DNA of 64,000 nt. Source: Silene conica (Eukaryota; Streptophyta; Magnoliopsida; Caryophyllales; Caryophyllaceae). The notes below the pieces were generated by a model. The model was not told the origin of the DNA. It saw only the letters and a program-made list of their open reading frames with translations, and made no database searches. Position 1 is the stretch's first letter, and every line of letters begins with the position of its first letter. The position numbers were made by a program, and so were the translations under genes. Below, piece by piece: positions 12,116 through 22,177 of the stretch. The DNA is taken from contig CM055318.2 in the NCBI GenBank assembly GCA_029255685.2, positions 10,483,001-10,547,000 of the forward strand. The letters are read 5' to 3'.

Positions 12116-12293
12116 CTTGTTTCAGACCGTCACTTTTGGTCTGAAATAATAAGACGGGATTTTGTAACCATTTTACAGCCAAATGTTACCACGATAGTAT
12201 GGTCAATGTTACAGCTTATGGTTACATTTGGCTGTAAAATGGTTACAAAATTCCGTCTTATTATTTCAGACCAAAATGGTGGTCTGAAGCAAG
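12116..12293. mobile_element. 178-bp near-palindromic foldback MITE
   Basis: The left 73 bp (CTTGTTTCAGACCGTCACTT...) are the reverse complement of the right 73 bp (...GGTCTGAAGCAAG) with only a few mismatches, leaving a short central loop. Inner landmarks are AATAATAAGACGG and ACCATTTTACAGCCAAATGT in both arms. A more decayed relative is visible at about 43395-43470. Such a structure would fold fully if transcribed. Confidence 0.8.
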
Positions 12294-12617
12294 ACCCACT
12301 GTAATTAATTTATCCTACATGATTTCATTCATGGGTTACCTACCAACATTTAGAATTCAATGGGAATGGGTTCGTGACTTGGTGGAGTAAAGAAATTAGA
12401 AAGTTCTCATTGAGGTATACAATGAAATGCTATTCAACACATTTTGTTTTCGTCTACAGGATGTTACAATGTTACTGTATCAATTAGTCATACTTTGAGT
12501 CACTATGATGAAATCCACAAATTATACTCTATGGTGGACCACTGAGGTAGTGAGGTGTCAATAATGTGGGACGTTTCCACTTCTCTTTTTTTTTCCCCAA
12601 ATTTCGATGGACAGATA

Positions 12618-12815
12618 ACACAAATTCTTATTTGTAACGGGTATATTCGTTGCAAATTTATAACAGGTCAAATAATATTCATATAGGAAGATAAGATAAA
12701 AGCTAATTGCATTGGGAGTAGCATTTTATTTTGTCGTATTTAACAATTTGGTTAGTATTTGACCCGTCACAAGATTGTGACGAATATATTCGTCTCAAAG
12801 GAGACTTACATGATA
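12618..12815. mobile_element. short Mutator-like MITE related to the 20590-25330 element
   Basis: The left part contains TTTGTAACGGGTATATTCGT then TGCAAATTTATAACAGGTCA. The right part, reverse-complemented, contains GACGAATATATTCGTCACAA then CTTGTGACGGGTCAAATA. These correspond to the terminal inverted repeat of the large Mutator-like element at 20590-25330. The possible 9-bp flanks (ACAGATAAC and ATAGATAAT) are imperfect, so the boundaries are approximate. Confidence 0.5.
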
Positions 12816-13189
12816 GATAATACCCATCACAAATTTATAACAACAAATAAAATCCAAATAAGTAGGTAAAGACAAATTACTTACTGCTTCTTAAACACTT
12901 TAATTTTTATTTTATCTATTGATGTGGATATACTTAGTCTTGACGGATATATGTATAATAAAGAAGACTTAGGCCCTGTTCTTTCTGGCTTATTTTCAGC
13001 TCGTTTCAGTTCAGTTCAGCTCAGCTCTATTCAGTTCAGTTCAGTTCAGTTCAGCTCAGTTCAGTTCAGCTCAGTTCAGTTCAGCTCAGCTTCATTCAGT
13101 TCAGTTCAGTTCAGTTCAGTTCAGTTCAGCTCAGCTTCATGTAATTCATTTCAGTTCAGTTCAGCTCGACTTTATTAAGTACATCCCAC

Positions 13190-13254
<65 letters not shown>

Positions 13255-13287
13255 TTATTTATTTATTATTCTATTTATTATTATTAA

Positions 13288-13767
13288 TTAATAATTCCTA
13301 TTATGATTATTATTGTTATCATCTTGACGTGCTTCATCTTTGATGTCATTATGGACACCAATATCGCACCCTTTTTTTTCAATTTCTTTTCGAACTTTGT
13401 CCATGAATTTCTTCCGTTCTTTATCATCCATGTTTGAATCTGTTCTTCCTTGAATACGTTGATGTTGTATAACTAGAATACTAGGTTTATGCATCCGAAT
13501 GAAATTATGAAGTGTAAAAGCGGATACGATAATTGACATTTGATATTTCGTTGTCATTTATGGCATGTTTTTTAACACCTTCCACCTTCTCTTCAGCTGG
13601 CCAAACGTCATTTCAACCGTCATCCTCAAAGATGAATATCGATAATTAAAATGATCAAATATTCCGCTAGGAGGTGCATGCTTATATTCAGGCACATGGT
13701 TTCTTACGTTTGGATGGCTAATAGGAGACAAATACCCAAGTGTATTCGGGTATCCCGAATCCACCAA
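13288..13767 (-). pseudogene. Harbinger (HARBI1-like) transposase C-terminal half
   Basis: The minus-strand reading frame begins VDSGYPNTLGYLSPI and continues through FNYRYSSLRMTVEMTFGQLK, then ALHNFI-like FTLHNFIRMHK. These are the conserved C-terminal blocks of plant DDE_Tnp_4 nucleases. The Glu of VEMTFG is the position usually held by the third catalytic acid. An in-frame TAA at 13558-13560 splits the frame; the copy at 29139 has CAA there, so this is a C-to-T nonsense change. The N-terminal half, with the first two acidic residues, is missing. Non-functional. Confidence 0.85.
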
Positions 13768-13973
13768 ATAATAATTACCTATAAATGTTTATATATAAAA
13801 ATAATTAATGTTTAGATAATAAAAAAAAATGAAATACATGTCACATTTACCACATTTAGACGTAAAATGTTTAGATAATGAAAAAAATAATTTATGTTAA
13901 ATAGACGTAGAATATTTAAATGTTGCTTTTGTTAATTTTAAAACACAAGAAAAGAAAAAAACAAAATCCATTA

Positions 13974-14300
13974 GAGCATCTCCAGTGAACAACTACAACA
14001 CATTGTAGTTTGGTTTGCCGATTCGGTTTTTTAAGCTATTTTGCTCTTTGATTACACACCGCTCCAATGGCAAACTACAACACTTTCTAACTCTATGGGT
14101 CCCACCATAAAATTTTCCTCCAATGAAAAGCTTTACTTTTTTTTTATTTTTTTTATTTTTTTTAAACCGAGCTACATGTTTGGTAGAGCTACAATGCTTA
14201 TAAGCTAGATCAATTATTTCATACTCCAATGGTAAGTTACTTGCTTACAATTTTTATAAAATTGCAAGCAAGTCCCTAAAACAAACCATTGGAGATGCTT
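13974..14300. mobile_element. GAGCATCTCC Harbinger-type MITE nested in copy 2
   Basis: Its ends are GAGCATCTCCAGTG and CATTGGAGATGCTT, flanked by TTA on each side (13971-13973, 14301-14303). The paralogous Harbinger copy at about 29822 shows the uninterrupted site TCCATTAGAGTT, which proves the insertion and its exact target. It is the same family as the MITE in the ankyrin gene (53403-53727): both contain CTCCAATGG near an end, TTGCAAGCA and AGTCCCTA-like words. Confidence 0.9.
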
Positions 14301-14659
14301 TTAGAGTTTACTACAAAAAAGATACTTAAAAATTAATATATTTTTAATATAATTGTTTTTTAATAAATCGAAAATTTGAATTAATCAAACATTTTTTTTA
14401 TATTATAATTATTATTTAGTATACTTTAATTAAACTTAAGTTATCTCTATTAATTTCAGCTTCATTCAGCTCAGTTCAGTTCAGTTCAGTTCAGCTCAGC
14501 TCGATTCAGTTCAGCTCAGCTCAGTTCAGTTCAGTTCAGTTCAGCTCAGCTCGATTCAGTTCAGCTCAGCTCAGTTCAGTTCAGTTCAGTTCAGCTCAGC
14601 CCCATTCAGTTCAGCTCAGTTCAGTTCAGCTCTAAAAAGCCAGAAAGAACAGGGCCTTA

Positions 14660-14964
14660 AGGGTGTATTTGGATTGAGGGTTTTGGAGGGAAAAGAAAGG
14701 GAGGGAGAGTAAGGTATTTAGAATCCCTTGTTTGGATAGCAAATAAGGGTGGAAGAGAAATGAAGGGGGAGGAATTTGGAGGGTTCCATTTTTCTCCTTC
14801 AATGCAAATCAAAATCTCTCTATAATAGACAAGATTTGGAAGAAAATTGTATCCAAATTCCAAATAACACCCATATTTCATTTGTCCTCCCCTCCTTTTC
14901 TCTTCCCTCATTCCCCCTCCCCTCTCCCTCTATTTTTGTTAGTGTCTGGATTGAGAGAATTGGA
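14660..14964. repeat. purine-rich foldback unit
   Basis: It starts GTGTATTTGGATTGAGGG with long GGGAGGG-type tracts and ends with complementary CCCTCCCC tracts. It is one of several units of the same kind that continue at 18358-19790. The transposase-bearing hAT inserted next to the start of the following unit. The short open frames here are composition artefacts. Confidence 0.55.
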
Positions 14965-14972
14965 GGGAAGGG

Positions 14973-17900
14973 CTAGGTTGCACGAAAACGGACACGGAAA
15001 CGGACACGGACACGGGACACGGCAGCCCAAAAATTTTAGGACACGGGACACGGCAAAAAAAAATCAATATACACATTTAAAAAAAGGGAATTTAAAGCCC
15101 ATTCCAACCAACATCTAAACTTTGGTCATTTAAAGGTAATAAAGTCGTAAAATAACAACCAAAATGTCTTATACGTCAAAATCAAATATGTCTTACAAAA
15201 TAAAAAGTTCAAATTACAACCGAAATTTAAATAAACATTCAAGTCTTACAAAATAAATAAAAAGCATAAATGGTTTAAGATTGTAAATTACAAACACCAT
15301 CAAGCATCATTACCCGATGCACCATTATCGAACACGCCATCCTCACCAAAGAGCATCATTTCCATTTCGGGCTCATCAAGAGAAAGGTTAGCCACATCAA
15401 GAGCAAGACAACCAACATCATCAAGATTATCGTGTTCATCTCCACCAACATCCCACATCTTAGTTCTCCCCTTGATGTACTCTTCACTATTTCTAGAAAG
15501 CAAACGTAAATTATTATGAATTCTTACCAAGTCTTCGGCTCGTTTTGGAGTAAGCTTGTTTCTTGCACAAGAGTGAATAAACTTGTAGATGCTCCAATTT
15601 CTTTCACTACAAGAAGACGAAGATGGTTGGCCTAACAACTTGAATGTCAAACCTTGAAGATTAGGAGCAATGGAACCATAGGTAGCCCACCAATGTTTTG
15701 CTTCCATTAGAGACATGTCTTCTACACACTCCAAATCTTTAAATATGTCATGATCTCTTCTTGAAAAGATAGCATACTCAGTATTGGCCTTTCTTCTATC
15801 ATCCGCACATGGGAAAAGTCTCCTAAAACAAGACAATCTTGAAGAAGATACTTCATTATCAGCATGTGGAGCAACTCGGCCGGGAATTTCATCAAGCCAC
15901 TTTTGAGTATAAAACCTTAGAGGAAAAAAACAAGTATTTAGATTACTAAAATATATAAAAAACAAGAAGACAAGAATGGTAAAAAAAAGTTAGTAATAGT
16001 TACCTTGGAACTAAAGAATGTGCCAAGCTATGTAGATGAGTGCTTGTTTTACTCCAACGACTATTAAGAATGATTTCCACCACCTTGAAAAAAGTGGACT
16101 CTTCACTTGGACTCTTATGCTCATGCTTGTATATAGCATCTTTGACCTTGAAAGTCATAACCTCCCACCTCTCATATACCAAATGAAGTGAAGATCTATC
16201 GGTGTCACAATCTCTTATCATGTTATAGATAGGACGTGTGAAATCAAGAATATAATCAACTTTGTCCCACCAAATATCATCTAAGATCTTCTCCCTCACA
16301 AGTACCGCTTGCCCACGATGATCTTCTCGATAGGTAGTCCATGCCTCACTAACTACCATTGATTGCAAGGAGGTTTTGAGAAGTTTCATTCTCTTAAGCA
16401 TCACAACAATAGAAGCAAATCTTGTATCCGCAACGGATAACAATTTCAAAGGAGAAAACTTATTGAAAATTGCTAGCCTCATTGAATGGGTCATTATATA
16501 GTTCTTTATAACTAAAGCATCTACATGAATCTCCGTTATCCAATGACACTCATTATAAGTTTCTTCATTATTAGAAGTGTTCTTAGCCGCACAAATGTTT
16601 TTCAAAGCAAGATTAAGAGTGTGGACAACACATGGCGTCCAATATATATGTGAATATCTTCCCTCAATTAGCTCTCCCGCACCTTTACAATTACTTACAT
16701 TATCCGTTAACACTTGCACAACATTTTGATCACCAACCTCATCTATTACCTCGCTTAGCAAAGCGGCTATATACTCTTTGTCCTTCACCTCACCCGAACA
16801 ATCAACCGCTTTCATGAACATAGGACCACTTTCACAAGCAACCATGACATTGATCAAAGGCCTTCTTTGTGAGTCACTCCAACCATCACTTACTACACTA
16901 ACTCCTTTTTCTTTCCATGAACTCTTAATAGGCTCTAGCAACCTCTCAACATTCTCCTTTTCTTGTTGAAGCAAGGTTGTTCTCAACTTATTATATCCCG
17001 GAGGAACATAGCCCGGAATTTGGTTAGAAGCAGCAAAAGAGTAAGACCTCACATAATAAGGATTCCTTTCTAGATTAAAAGGCAACCCTCTCGTGTAAAA
17101 CATTCTAGCAATTTCGGCATCCAAATGGTTACGACTTTGTACATTAAACGTCATAGGAATGGTATTGGCGGATTTTCTTTTCTTACCAATTTGGATATGT
17201 GGTTCTCTAGAGCTAACATCGGTTGAAGAAGAGAATTCATTAGGAAAGAGAGGAATTTTTGGTTTTGAAGCTTCTCTTTTAGCCTCCGCCGCATCATGCA
17301 ATTTTTTCATTTTAACAAGATCATCAATTGACAGTTTGTCACAAGCACTCACTCCCTTCCCCGTAATTTTCAACAAGTGAGCCCTTACTCTAGTATAAGT
17401 GCCACCCTTAACAATATTGCAAAAATGACATTTGAAAGTAGCATTACCTCCACCTTGTGATATTTTCTCCCCTTTGTCAACAAATCTCCATAAAGGATTA
17501 TCCTCAATGTCATCACTTTGAGCACTAACACTACCCCCACTTGAATCTTATAGTAATCAAAGTGAATATTGTCTGCAAAAAACAACAATAACAACAGGAG
17601 TGAATACTGATACTGTCTGCAAAAAACAACAACAAAAACAACACTACTGCGTGCTCTCAAACATGTACTCTGAAACTATTCTGAAACTAATCCAAACATG
17701 TACTCTCAAACTTGTTCCATAAAGCAATATGTCCTTAAAGAGCAAAGCTTTTGACTGCAATAGCATTATCAATCAATATTTTTGGTTTGTTTTTCTTTGA
17801 ACCTAGGAAATTTACTTTAGGTAGAGAATTATTAAACTTATATAATACAGTACCAAGCATTCAAGCAATAGCATTATCAAGGCAAGACAAGGAGCGCGGC

Positions 17901-18357
17901 AAGGAGGCGAGTAGGCGACCCGCGACAGTGCGGCAGTAAGAAATACAAAGAGAAATGAGAAATTATGGAAACAAGAAATACCTGAGGAACTGCGGCAGCG
18001 CGGCGAAGCAAGGTGACGACGCCGGCGAGTCTACGTGGTGGCGGCGACCGGCAATGGGAGGTTGTTGTTGGCTTGGGTTTAGATTAGGGTTTTGTCGATG
18101 GTGAGGGATGAGGAATGAATTACTGTAATTAAATTAGAATTGGGGATTTTGTGTTTTATTTGATATGTGTCGTGTCCGGTCAAAACTGACCGTGTCCGTG
18201 CCCAACAAACCGTGTCCGACACGCCTTCATTTAAAAAAAACCGAAGACACGGTTTTTGCCGTGTCCGACACTTTTGGAGCCGTGTCGGCGACGTGTCCGT
18301 GTCCTACACGTGTCGGACACGCGAGAGGAAAATTTTAGGCGTGTCCGTGCTTTTTAG
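14973..18357 (-). mobile_element. hAT transposon with transposase gene
   Basis: The element is flanked by the 8-bp duplication GGGAAGGG (14965-14972 and 18358-18365). Ends are CTAGGTTGCACGAAAACGG on the left and CTAAAAAGCACGGACACG (reverse complement) on the right. Subterminal regions are rich in GGACACG and CGTGTCC words in opposite orientation, probably transposase binding sites. It is 3385 bp long and encodes a two-exon BED/DUF659/hAT-C transposase on the minus strand. Shorter derivatives with the same ends are at 9130-9605 and 28092-30346. Confidence 0.88.
15300..17547 (-). CDS. hAT family transposase (BED, DUF659, hAT-C)
   Basis: Two exons on the minus strand (17547-16004 and 15915-15300) are joined across an 88-bp GT-AG intron that restores the frame at a Pro-Arg-Phe junction, giving about 719 codons. 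The order is a BED zinc finger (Cys40-x2-Cys43, His57, Cys69), a DUF659 catalytic region (VSDGWSDSQRRPLINVMV), and a C-terminal hAT dimerisation block (WWATYGSIAPNLQGLTFKLL and SERNWS). It would bind and cut the element's own ends. No in-frame ATG lies upstream of the zinc finger: the frame opens after TAA at 17548-17550, so a further 5' exon (perhaps near 17990-18060, where a TCAG/GTATTT donor is visible) is probably needed. No internal stop is visible, so the body of the enzyme may be intact. Confidence 0.85.
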
Positions 18358-18365
18358 GGGAAGGG

Positions 18366-19790
18366 GAGGGGAGGGAAAGGGAGGGATTCAATTTCCATTC
18401 TTTGGTTACAATATATGAAAAGAGGGAAATGAAAGGGGAGACAAATGAAATGACTCAATTTCTCTCCATTGACCAAACTTTGTTTTGACTCTTATTTGAG
18501 AATGATATAACCAAATACTCCTCTAATATGGTTAACTCCTTTTACCCTCCAACACACTAAAATCACCTTCTTCCTCCATCCTCCTCCATTTCCCTCTACT
18601 TTATGTTTGCTATCCAAACAACACCTCTTCATTCCCCCTCCCTTTCCTTTCTTTCCCTCCATTCCCCTCCCCTCCCTTTCCCTCCCAATTTAGGGTGTGT
18701 TTGGATTGAAAGAATTAGAAGGGAGGGAGGGGAAGGAAAAGGGAGAGGTTCAATTTGCATTGTTTGGTTACAATATATAGAATGAAGGAAATGAGAGGGG
18801 CGAATGGGAGGATTTAATTTCCTTTCTTTAAACAAAATTAGAATCTTTTCACTATTGGCAAGATTTAGAATGAAAACTTAAAATATAATTAAGGCCTAAT
18901 ACTCCTCTAATATGGCTTAAGTTTCTCCATCCTCCAATGTACTAAAATCACGTTATTCCTTCATCCATATCTCTTTCCCTCTACTTTATTTTTGCTATCC
19001 AAACAATCCCTCTTCATTTTCCATCCATTTTCTTTCTTTGCCTTTTCCTTCCCTCCATTCCCTCCCCCTCCATTTTTCTCTCAATTTGTACACCTTTATG
19101 GTGTGTTTGGATATAATTTTAAGAGGGAAAGGGAGGGAAGGGAAAGGGAAATGGATCATCTCCATTTCTTTTCTCTCCATTATCTCTCACAAACATTACT
19201 ATTTTATATATTCTAATCTCTTTCATTTATCTTTTTATTTTCAAATAAATCTACAACCATCCGATCGATCTCATATTTAATTCAAACCGTTGAGAAGTAA
19301 TGGACCTCCATTTCTTTTTGAGAAATGGAGAGGATCCTTACTCAGGGGAGGGGAGGGGAAATGTGATTGTTTGGTTAATGAAATTGTTGTAAGGGAAATG
19401 AAAGAGATGAAAGAGGGACATGATATATTGGAGGGAGGGTGCTATGAAATATGATGAGGTAAAAATATTCTTGTGATTGTATATTGTTAAAAATATCCAA
19501 CGTAATCTGATTGTTCCCAATTGTGAGTGTATTACATTTTTTAATACGGGCAAAAATATCCCTTTTATAATTTAAATGAGAGTATAATGAGTTTCCTTCC
19601 AAATCTTACCTCCCAAGTAAATAATTTAATTTGGTCTAAAGGAGAGAAAATACATCTTTTTATTTCTTTCCCCCTCATTTCCCTCCCTCTAAATATTGTA
19701 TCCAAACAAAAGAAAGTTGATCTCTCCCTTTCCCTCTCCTCCCTTATCTCCAAATCCTCCTGTCCAAACAAAGCCTTAATGTTATTTTTT
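18366..19790. repeat. cluster of purine-rich foldback MITE units
   Basis: At least three further units are seen here. Units begin GTGTGTTTGGATTG(A/G)(A/G)AGAATT or similar followed by GGGAGGG tracts (for example at 18694 and 19101) and end in CCCTCCC tracts followed by CAATTT or by CAAACAAAGCC (about 19765). The hAT at 14973-18357 split one of them. The alternating G-rich and C-rich blocks make long inverted repeats. No coding genes were seen. Confidence 0.6.
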
Positions 19791-20032
19791 GTGTCAACGA
19801 AAATTTGATCATGAGAAGATATGTACAATAACATTTGTAGAAGTTGTTAAAATTGAAGTGTAAATGAAAAATTCGTGTCAGTTGTCACAGTAAGTAGGTC
19901 ATGGATGAAATGGGAGGAATTCTCTAAATGGGAGACGATTTGATTGAACTCAAATTTAATTCAAATCGTTAAGAATTAATAGACTTTCATTTAATTTTGA
20001 CAAATTGGGATGAATCTTACTCGTATTTAATA

Positions 20033-20229
20033 CTTCCTCCGAGTTATAGTGATTGTTCCTATTTCCCTTTTGATGCGAGTTTAGTGATTGTTCTTCTTTT
20101 TTCGTTTTAGTAACTTTTCATGGTCCAAAATCAATTCAGTGTGGGGTCAGATGTTTTGTGTGGTTTAGAATGATTTTCTTATTTTTTATGCATAAAGGTA
20201 AATGAACAATCACTATAACTCGGAGGGAG
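20033..20229. mobile_element. Stowaway-like MITE
   Basis: Its termini are CTTCCTCCGAGTTATAGTGA and TCACTATAACTCGGAGGGAG, with TA on both sides (20031-20032 and 20230-20231). It is 197 bp long with no coding capacity. It differs from the other Stowaway copies inside the termini, so it is a separate family. Confidence 0.9.
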
Positions 20230-20285
20230 TAGTAGATAACATTAGCAGGATACTGTCGATAGATTTTAGTAGAATGTTTGACCAT

Positions 20286-20580
20286 TAAGGCTATGTTTAG
20301 TAAGACACTTCAGATAGCTTATTTGATCAAAGTAGCTTATTTACCAAAATTTTAACTACCCGATTTTTTGCAAGTGTTTGGTAAGTAACTTATTTGACCA
20401 AATAAGCTACTTGAAATGAAATGTTACCTCAGTTAGTATTTGAAAATAAGGTATTTGAAATGAGATATTTTACGCCTTTTACCCCTTTAATTTATAATAT
20501 TAAATAATTATCATATCATGTTACGTCATTTTATCCAAATAAGCTACCTTTTTAGCCAGTTATCAAACACATTTTACAGT
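20286..20580. other. possible foldback repeat, unresolved
   Basis: Words such as AATAAGCTAC and GTAGCTTATT occur in both orientations (left about 20330, right about 20540), and the segment is bounded by TTTAGTAAGAC-like and ATCAAACAC-like phrases. It may be an old MITE, but clear termini and target duplications were not found. Confidence 0.3.
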
Positions 20581-21030
20581 AGGTATCCCTTGCGAGTGTT
20601 GCGACGGATATATTTGTGGCAAACTTCTAACGGCTCAAGTTCTCCCACTTGAGTATATAAGCAAAGGGGGTTGCGAAAGGTCGTCGACGTTTTGCGAAAA
20701 ATCGTCGACGTTTTTTTGAGAAAAGACAACTCTTGCCCTTTTCTCTCTCTCTCTCTCTCTACCTTTTATTCTCTGAAACAAAAACAACAAAATCAACGTA
20801 AATTCCAAAAAAAACGGTTTCAACATCGAACATCAACATCATATAACGACAACGATTTAATGTCAAACGACGACAACGATTCATCGATAATAACTTAAAT
20901 CTTAAATTTTTTTTTTTCAATTATTTTTTGTTGAATTACATGTTTAAGCCTTATACTTGAAATTAGGTTGAATTAATCGTAGAAGGCTTAGAATAGACGA
21001 TTTGAAGTCAATCGAAATTTTGAATTAGAC

Positions 21031-21295
21031 TTGAAAACTGGCCGTCCTAGCGTGGAATGGACGGCAAAACTGGCCGTCCATGCATGGACGTGTACTATTC
21101 ACGTCCACACATGGTATGAACGTGTACTATTCACGTCCATACCATGCATGGACGTTAATCCTGGACGTCCATGCATGGTATGGACGTGAATAGTACACGT
21201 CCATACCATGTGTGGACGTGGATAGTACACGTCCATGCATGGTTTGGACGTGTACTATTCACGTCCATACCATGTATGGACGGCCAATTTTCAAG
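21031..21295. repeat. CACGTCC palindrome with 78-bp hairpin arms
   Basis: Arms 21078-21155 and 21165-21242 are reverse complements at 76 of 78 positions, with a 9-base loop. One of the two differences would be a G:U pair in RNA. An outer pair (CTTGAAAACTGGCCGTCC at 21031 and GGACGGCCAATTTTCAAG ending at 21295) encloses the block. Inside, GGACGTG/CACGTCC recurs many times around TACTATTC. It lies about 100 bp upstream of the TATA box of the gene at 21462-21935, so it may be a regulatory array, a small-RNA precursor, or both. Confidence 0.85.
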
Positions 21296-21384
21296 TTATT
21301 GATTTGCATTGTAACCGTTGTGATTTCAAATTTCAAAATGTTACCGTTATAATTTCAAAATGTTACCGTTGTACTACGACTTCT

Positions 21385-21392
21385 TATAAATA
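21385..21392 (+). promoter_or_regulatory. TATA box
   Basis: TATAAATA lies 77 bases before the ATG at 21462. The ATG at 21402 is only 10 bases past the box and would fall upstream of, or at, the expected transcription start. That argues for translation from 21462. Confidence 0.5.
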
Positions 21393-21461
21393 CTGCTTTT
21401 CATGTTGATTGTAATCGCAAAAACCACAATCTCATTCACTACTAAAATCAATACTTTTAAG

Positions 21462-21935
21462 ATGACTCTCACAAACGTGCAAAAAAACAGAGCCTATCAG
21501 CTAAGGATCGATCTTATAACTACACAGTTCCCAGTGCTAGTTTCTCGCTTTGAACTAGTCATTCCGAGTGACACTGTCTGGGACCTGGTAGAACATCCTC
21601 CAATTGCCAACCATTTTGGCATCCTACACGGTAACCCCCTCTGCAGTCCGGTTGTTCCAGGCGATGAAGTTACTGATGAGATTGTAATTGAGAAGATGTG
21701 GGAGTTCCGCAAGTTAAGAAGCGATTTCCTTAAATATATCGAGCTTATACTAAACTTGATAGACTACGCAACACTATCTGATTTGTGTGCCGGTAGAGTG
21801 TTCAATCTAGGTAATGTCCGTCTGCGCATTTTAATGTTTTATGATCATTACGTGGCTAGTCAACCTGAAGTAATTGAAGCTGGAGATTACGAAGGAGATC
21901 TGGATTCTTCATCTTCCTCATCCGAAGATAATTAA
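21462..21935 (+). CDS. unknown acidic protein carried by the Mutator-like element
   Basis: I do not recognise the family. From the ATG at 21462 the protein has 157 residues; an upstream in-frame ATG at 21402 would add 20 but lies too close to the TATA box. The N-terminal half contains LRIDLITTQFPVLVSRFELV and a Pro-rich turn (NPLCSPVVPGDEV). The middle is predicted helical (EKMWEFRKLRSDFLKYIELI) and the C-terminus is acidic (GDLDSSSSSSEDN). There is no signal peptide, membrane segment or zinc finger. It converges with the plant-mobile-domain pseudogene, whose 3' end is about 240 bp away, within the same terminal repeats. Base composition is more balanced than its surroundings, consistent with a real coding sequence. 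Confidence 0.6.
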   Translation: MTLTNVQKNRAYQLRIDLITTQFPVLVSRFELVIPSDTVWDLVEHPPIANHFGILHGNPLCSPVVPGDEVTDEIVIEKMWEFRKLRSDFLKYIELILNLIDYATLSDLCAGRVFNLGNVRLRILMFYDHYVASQPEVIEAGDYEGDLDSSSSSSEDN

Positions 21936-22177
21936 GTATTGTAAACTTGTATTTGATGTTTGATATGTTTTCGTTAATGTCTAATGTATTCTATGTTTTC
22001 ATCTAATTTTAGTTACGATTTATGTTTTATGTGCTTTTGTTCATGTCCGATGTAAGCTATGAGTTCTAATAAATATTAAAATATGCATAAAAAAAACTAA
22101 TAAACTAACAAAGAAGTCACAAGAAAAATAAAATAGTCCCTACATAAGACAACAAATAAAGTCCAAGCATAAAAAAA

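Larger units (their letters stand above)
12972..14656. mobile_element. PIF/Harbinger element, degenerate copy 2
   Basis: Termini GGCCCTGTTCTTTCTGGCTT and AAGCCAGAAAGAACAGGGCC form a perfect 20-bp inverted repeat. The flanking duplication is TTA (12969-12971 and 14657-14659). Subterminal TTCAG/CTCAG arrays run in the same orientation at both sides (about 13000-13170 and 14460-14630). It carries the longest transposase remnant of the three copies and a nested MITE (13974-14300). The ends look intact enough to be recognised by a related transposase, but the element encodes no complete one. Confidence 0.9.

Noticed and set aside
12924-13178. Open frame with repeated SVQFS
   Set aside because: Translation of the TTCAG pentamer array of Harbinger copy 2, not a protein repeat gene.
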